From Pelotomaculum sp. UBA3102 (lineage in GTDB: Bacteria; Bacillota; Desulfotomaculia; Desulfotomaculales; Pelotomaculaceae): a stretch of 15,381 nucleotides of DNA. Shown in pieces: positions 12,507 through 15,381 of this stretch (positions are counted from its first letter, which is position 1; each line of letters begins with the position of its first letter). The translations under genes and the position numbers were made by a program. The notes under the pieces are model-generated. The model made no database searches and was not told where the DNA came from. It worked only from the letters and a program-made list of their open reading frames with translations. The stretch spans positions 25,542-40,922 of the forward strand of contig DFAQ01000003.1 in assembly GCA_002365865.1 (NCBI GenBank). The letters are read 5' to 3'.

Positions 12507-13151
12507 TTGCTTTTTAATTTTAATAACCTGAGATATTCCCTGGGCATGGAACGTAAGCGGGAGGTTGCGGTATCCGGTTCCGTTGCCGGCGGGGAAGTGC
12601 TGGTGGTGCGCGGGCCTTCCGGAGCCGGGAAGTCCACTCTGCTCCGGATCCTGGCCAGGCTGCAGCCCTGTATAGGCGGGGAGGCTTTCCTCAAGGGGCG
12701 GAGTTGGCGGGAGATTCCGGGTACGGAGTGGCGGTCTGAGGTACATTATGTTGCCCAGAAGCCCGTCCTTTTCGACGGGACCGTAGCGGATAACCTGGCC
12801 CTGCCTTTCGAGTCGCGCATGCTCAGGGGAAAAAAGACTTTTGACCTTGAACGGGCAAAAGTCTACCTGGAAAAACTGCTGCTTTCACAACCCGGTTTCC
12901 TGCGGCAGGATGCGCGGACGCTGTCCGGCGGCGAGGCGGCCCGGCTGGTTTTTGCCAGGGCACTGCTTGTCGGGCCGAGTGTTTTACTGCTGGATGAACC
13001 GGCCGCTCCCCTGGACGGGAAGTCCCGGGAGGCTTTCTACGGGGTGTTGTCCGGTTGGTTGAACGCTTCCGGCCGTGCTGCCGTGCTTGTTTCCCACGAT
13101 GGTGATTATAAGTATCTGGGCAGGTTTTCATTTCTGGACATTACCGCCTGA
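12507..13151 (+). CDS. fetA: Iron export ABC transporter ATP-binding subunit FetA
   Basis: FetA powers FetB, which in Escherichia coli lowers cytoplasmic iron and protects against oxidative stress. The 214-residue protein has Walker A GPSGAGKST (36-44), a Q-loop in YVAQKPVLFDGTVADNL, signature LSGGE (139-143), Walker B VLLLDEP (159-165) and H-loop His197. The VAQKPVLFDGTVADNLALPF segment resembles the FetA/YbbL pattern, and the fetB gene 29 bases downstream supports the name. The start is TTG at 12507, after AAGGAG (12489-12494) 12 bases away, with AAGG nearer. The in-frame ATG at 12546 would remove the first strand of the fold, so TTG is preferred. Confidence 0.9.
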   Translation: MLFNFNNLRYSLGMERKREVAVSGSVAGGEVLVVRGPSGAGKSTLLRILARLQPCIGGEAFLKGRSWREIPGTEWRSEVHYVAQKPVLFDGTVADNLALPFESRMLRGKKTFDLERAKVYLEKLLLSQPGFLRQDARTLSGGEAARLVFARALLVGPSVLLLDEPAAPLDGKSREAFYGVLSGWLNASGRAAVLVSHDGDYKYLGRFSFLDITA

Positions 13152-13180
13152 AAATCCCGGGTGAAAGAGGGGCATCAACA

Positions 13181-13981
13181 GTGGATTCCTCAATTATTCC
13201 GATCTCAAATCTGCAACTGGCGTTTACGGTACTCCTGGTCCTTATCGCAGGCGGGATTTCCTCTTTTTTAAGACTGGGCCTGCTGGGGGCGCTGGTGTGG
13301 GGTACCGTGCGCACTTTTGTCCAGCTGACCCTGGTGGGTTACGCGCTGGTCTACATTTTTAGAAGCAACAATTTTTGGCTGGTGGTTGCGGTTATCACCC
13401 TGATGTGTTATGTCGCTGCAAAAACTGCTGTGAAGAGAACCCCGAACGTTCCCGATTATCCTACCGTGCTGGCGTTTTTATCCCTTTTGGCCAGTACTTA
13501 CCTGGCCGGTTCCATTGTCACCGTGTTAATTATTTCTCCGGACCCCTGGTATTCAGCCAGGATCGTTGTACCCATTTTCGGCATGATCCTCGGTAATACC
13601 ATGAACGGTATCGCTCTTTCACTGGACCGGCTCTACAGTGAAGTCAGGTCGCGCGCGGCGGAAATAGAGGCCAGGCTGACTTTCGGTGCGACACCCTGGG
13701 AGGCTGTCCGTTCCACTGTCCGCGAAGCTGTCAGGGCCGGTATGACTCCGACCATTAACTCGTTGATGGTCGTCGGGTTGGTCAGCCTGCCGGGCATGAT
13801 GACCGGCCAGATCCTGGGCGGTGCCGACCCGCGGGACGCCGTCAGGTACCAGATCGTAGTTATGTTGATGATTACCGCCGCGGTGGCTACGGGTTGCCTG
13901 ATTCTGGTCGGTCTTTCTTACCAGAAACTTTTTAACCGGGACGGCGCCCTGCAGTCGTTTGTGCTTCAGAGCAGAAAATAA
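13181..13981 (+). CDS. fetB: Iron export permease FetB (UPF0014)
   Basis: The 266-residue membrane subunit of the FetAB exporter has about seven hydrophobic segments. Recognisable family marks are LGLLGALVWGTVRTFVQLTL near the N-terminus, IVVPIFGMILGNTMNGIALS in the middle, the cytoplasmic loop EARLTFGATPWEAV with VREAVRAGMTPTINSLM, and GLVSLPGMMTGQILGGADP with VRYQIVVMLMI near the end. These are diagnostic of UPF0014/FetB. The start is GTG at 13181, preceded by GAGGGG (13167-13172) eight bases away. The stop is one base from the stop of the convergent pcm gene, so transcripts from the two sides must overlap or end inside each other. Confidence 0.93.
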   Translation: MDSSIIPISNLQLAFTVLLVLIAGGISSFLRLGLLGALVWGTVRTFVQLTLVGYALVYIFRSNNFWLVVAVITLMCYVAAKTAVKRTPNVPDYPTVLAFLSLLASTYLAGSIVTVLIISPDPWYSARIVVPIFGMILGNTMNGIALSLDRLYSEVRSRAAEIEARLTFGATPWEAVRSTVREAVRAGMTPTINSLMVVGLVSLPGMMTGQILGGADPRDAVRYQIVVMLMITAAVATGCLILVGLSYQKLFNRDGALQSFVLQSRK

Positions 13982-13982
13982 A

Positions 13983-14660
13983 CTAACTGTCCCAGCCTTC
14001 CTGGCCGATAAGCGGGACAAAGCAAACTACTTCCGAAATCTCCTCGGTAAACCCGCCGTCCGGTTTGCGCCGCACTAGGAGCAGTTCCTGGTGGTTCTTG
14101 TCTCCCACGGGAATTACCAGGCGCCCGCCCGGTTTCATCTGTTCGCGTAAAGTCCGGGGAATTACGGGGGCCCCCGCCGATACTATAATGCCGTCGAACG
14201 GTGCTTCCCCGGGCCAGCCCCGGGTTCCGTCCCCGACGCGGACCTCGATGTTGTCGTATTTCAGGGCCCGGAAGCGGGCCCTTGCTTTGTCAGCCAGGTT
14301 TGCCAGCCGTTCGATGGTGTAAACCATTGCGGTTAAGCGGGACAGAACGGCCGCGGCGTAGCCGGAACCGGTCCCGATTTCCAGGACCCGGTCTGCCGGG
14401 GCCGGTGCCAGCAGTTCCAGCATCAAGGCCACGATGTAAGGCTGGCTGATGGTCTGTCCTTCCCCGATGTGCAGCGGCCCGTCATGATAGGCAAACGCCT
14501 GGACCCGGTCAGGCACGAACAGGTGGCGCGGCACCCTGAGCATGCTCTTAAGCACGGCTTCATTTTTTATCCCCCGGGGTACCAGCTGTTTCTCGACCAT
14601 TTGCTTTCGTTCCGCGGCCCGGTTGTCAGAGGTAAGGCTGCCATGATTTAAGGGAGTCAT
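13983..14660 (-). CDS. pcm: Protein-L-isoaspartate O-methyltransferase
   Basis: Pcm methylates isoaspartyl residues in aged proteins using S-adenosylmethionine, starting their repair; it is linked to long-term survival. The 225-residue protein has the substrate-side motif GEGQTISQPYIVALM (67-81), motif I VLEIGTGSGYAAAVL (92-106), the acidic strand VYTIER, and the later motifs FDGIIVSAGAPVIP and LKPGG-like MKPGGRLVIPVG. All are typical of the family. The start could also be Met21 (MVEKQLVPRG); the longer form is kept because AAGGAAG precedes its ATG by about seven bases and the promoter lies just beyond. Confidence 0.96.
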   Translation of the reverse strand: MTPLNHGSLTSDNRAAERKQMVEKQLVPRGIKNEAVLKSMLRVPRHLFVPDRVQAFAYHDGPLHIGEGQTISQPYIVALMLELLAPAPADRVLEIGTGSGYAAAVLSRLTAMVYTIERLANLADKARARFRALKYDNIEVRVGDGTRGWPGEAPFDGIIVSAGAPVIPRTLREQMKPGGRLVIPVGDKNHQELLLVRRKPDGGFTEEISEVVCFVPLIGQEGWDS

Positions 14661-14709
14661 TTTAAATCTTCCTTTGTCTTTAGAAGTCCGGAAAATTAAA
14701 TTCCGGGTG

Positions 14710-14738
14710 ATTATATGTTATCATAATATTCATGCAAA
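14710..14738 (-). promoter_or_regulatory. pcm promoter
   Basis: On the minus strand TTTGCA (complement of 14733-14738) and a perfect TATAAT (complement of 14710-14715) are 17 bases apart, about 50 bases before the pcm start codon. Confidence 0.65.
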
Positions 14739-14793
14739 TTAAAATATCGTCCCCGGAAAACAGGTGTCTTTTGTTTTTGGCATAGCCCGTCCG

Positions 14794-14822
14794 TTGTAAA
14801 GGAGTTCCGGGTTTAATATAAT
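14794..14822 (+). promoter_or_regulatory. Promoter of the thiamine-binding-family gene
   Basis: TTGTAA (14794-14799) and a perfect TATAAT (14817-14822) are 17 bases apart. The -10 box overlaps an in-frame ATG at 14821, so translation must start further downstream. The leader would be about 25 bases. Confidence 0.65.
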
Positions 14823-14853
14823 GAAAGCAAATATCAGGAGAGAGGTGACGTGG

Positions 14854-15159
14854 ATGGTTGTGGTGGAAGTATCCGTAGTACCGGTTGGGACGCCTTCCGC
14901 CAGTCTCAGTGAGTACGTGGCCGGGTGCGTGGCAGTATTGAAACAGGCCGGGGGGATTACCTACCGGCTGACTCCGATGGGAACCATTATTGAAGGGGAA
15001 TTGGACCGGGTGTGGGAAGTAGTCCGGCAAATGCACGAACAGCCTTTTGCCAAAGGCTGCGCCAGGGTGGTTACCACCGTTCGTATCGACGACCGGCGTG
15101 ATAAGAAATTAACCATGGACGGCAAAGTGTCGGCAGTGGAATCTAGGCTCGGCAGGTAA
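14854..15159 (+). CDS. MTH1187/YqgV (DUF77) family thiamine-binding protein
   Basis: The 101-residue protein has the ferredoxin-like pattern of the family: strand MVVVEVSVVPVGT, then SLSEYVAGCVAVLKQAG, YRLTPMGTIIEGELDRVWEV, and ARVVTTVRIDDRRDKK. Family members form tetramers and bind thiamine or related pyrimidines. The ATG at 14854 is chosen because the promoter's -10 covers the upstream ATG (14821) and GAGGTGA (14842-14848) lies five bases before it. A GTG at 14845 is also possible. No TPP riboswitch or thiamine gene is visible nearby. Confidence 0.88.
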   Translation: MVVVEVSVVPVGTPSASLSEYVAGCVAVLKQAGGITYRLTPMGTIIEGELDRVWEVVRQMHEQPFAKGCARVVTTVRIDDRRDKKLTMDGKVSAVESRLGR

Positions 15160-15177
15160 AAAAGGTCCCTGCCGTTT
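15150..15177 (+). terminator. Weak hairpin terminator
   Basis: CGGCAGG (15150-15156) pairs with CCTGCCG (15168-15174) with an 11-base loop, followed by only three T residues. It overlaps the stop codon of the preceding gene and may only slow read-through towards holA. Confidence 0.45.
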
Positions 15178-15241
15178 ATCTCAGCAAGGAAATGTGCTTT
15201 ACAAGCTTTGTAAATAACTGGCGTCTGGGGGCCGGCGGCAT

Positions 15242-15381
15242 ATGAATTATTTTATAGAATTAATGAACAGCCTGAAGCGGGGGGTGGTTGCCCCGGTTTA
15301 CCTTTTTTACGGGGAGGAAACTTACCTGCAGGAACAGGCGGTGTCCAGGTTTAAACAGTATTTCATTCAGGGCGGAGGAAG
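15242..15381 (+). CDS. holA: DNA polymerase III delta subunit, N-terminal part
   Basis: The delta subunit of the clamp loader opens the sliding clamp. Only the first 46 codons are in the window. They read MNYFIELMNSLKRGV, then APVYLFYGEETYLQEQAVSR, the characteristic opening of HolA (a pseudo-P-loop strand followed by the DxYL-like YLQEQ segment). The frame is open at the window edge. The ribosome binding site is poor; GGGGG lies about 12 bases upstream. The gene lies 82 bases after the DUF77 gene on the same strand. Confidence 0.85.
   Translation, partial: MNYFIELMNSLKRGVVAPVYLFYGEETYLQEQAVSRFKQYFIQGGG

Noticed and set aside
12071..12746. Minus-strand frames across the fetA-SPFH intergenic region
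   Set aside because: They cross two promoters and lie antisense to fetA, and their composition is not protein-like.
1..15381. tRNA, rRNA, CRISPR array or metabolite riboswitch
   Set aside because: No tRNA cloverleaf, rRNA segment, regularly spaced repeat or TPP/cobalamin/T-box core motif was seen on either strand by eye.

Overview
The window reads like the chromosome of a low-to-mid GC, spore-forming anaerobic Firmicute of the Desulfotomaculum/Pelotomaculum (Peptococcaceae) type. This is inferred from the RecA sequence, strong GGAGG-type ribosome binding sites, a DinR-type LexA box, a Kin-type sensor kinase and the FetAB, Pcm, DUF77 and HolA proteins. No taxonomic search was possible.

Bases 1-3300 are an eroding block. 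On the plus strand there is a multiply deleted and frameshifted FecCD/BtuC-type metallophore permease remnant. On the minus strand there is an ABC-2 exporter pair with an intact ATPase and a permease cut to about half its expected length, preceded by a DUF3160 lipoprotein that has lost its C-terminal half. Bases 3420-4590 hold recA with a LexA box in its promoter and a hairpin terminator. Bases 4590-4922 hold no convincing protein gene. They contain a set of co-linear nested helices ending in an intrinsic terminator, which is a candidate structured RNA.

Bases 5059-7490 are the most interesting part. A five-helix membrane protein is followed by a 43-residue AgrD-like cyclic-lactone autoinducer precursor, then a terminator-like hairpin, then a six-helix PAS histidine kinase with a Kin-type H box. 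No AgrB peptidase and no response regulator lie nearby. I read this as a possible AgrB-independent peptide-signalling cassette that may feed the sporulation phosphorelay.

Bases 7499-10750 are accessory: a GNAT-like protein, a small membrane protein, a HepT-MntA toxin-antitoxin pair, a 5'-truncated IS3-family transposase with its right end still present, and a CGGC-domain gene whose start codon appears lost. A small putative lipoprotein follows at 10782-11120.

Bases 11247-14660 hold an exact 48-bp palindrome, a ribbon-helix-helix plus SPFH (band 7) membrane protein pair, and a divergent fetAB iron-export operon. The two operons share an intergenic region with a promoter on each strand and an inverted repeat. 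Convergent to fetB is pcm (protein repair). The right edge carries a DUF77/MTH1187 thiamine-binding-family gene and the start of holA.
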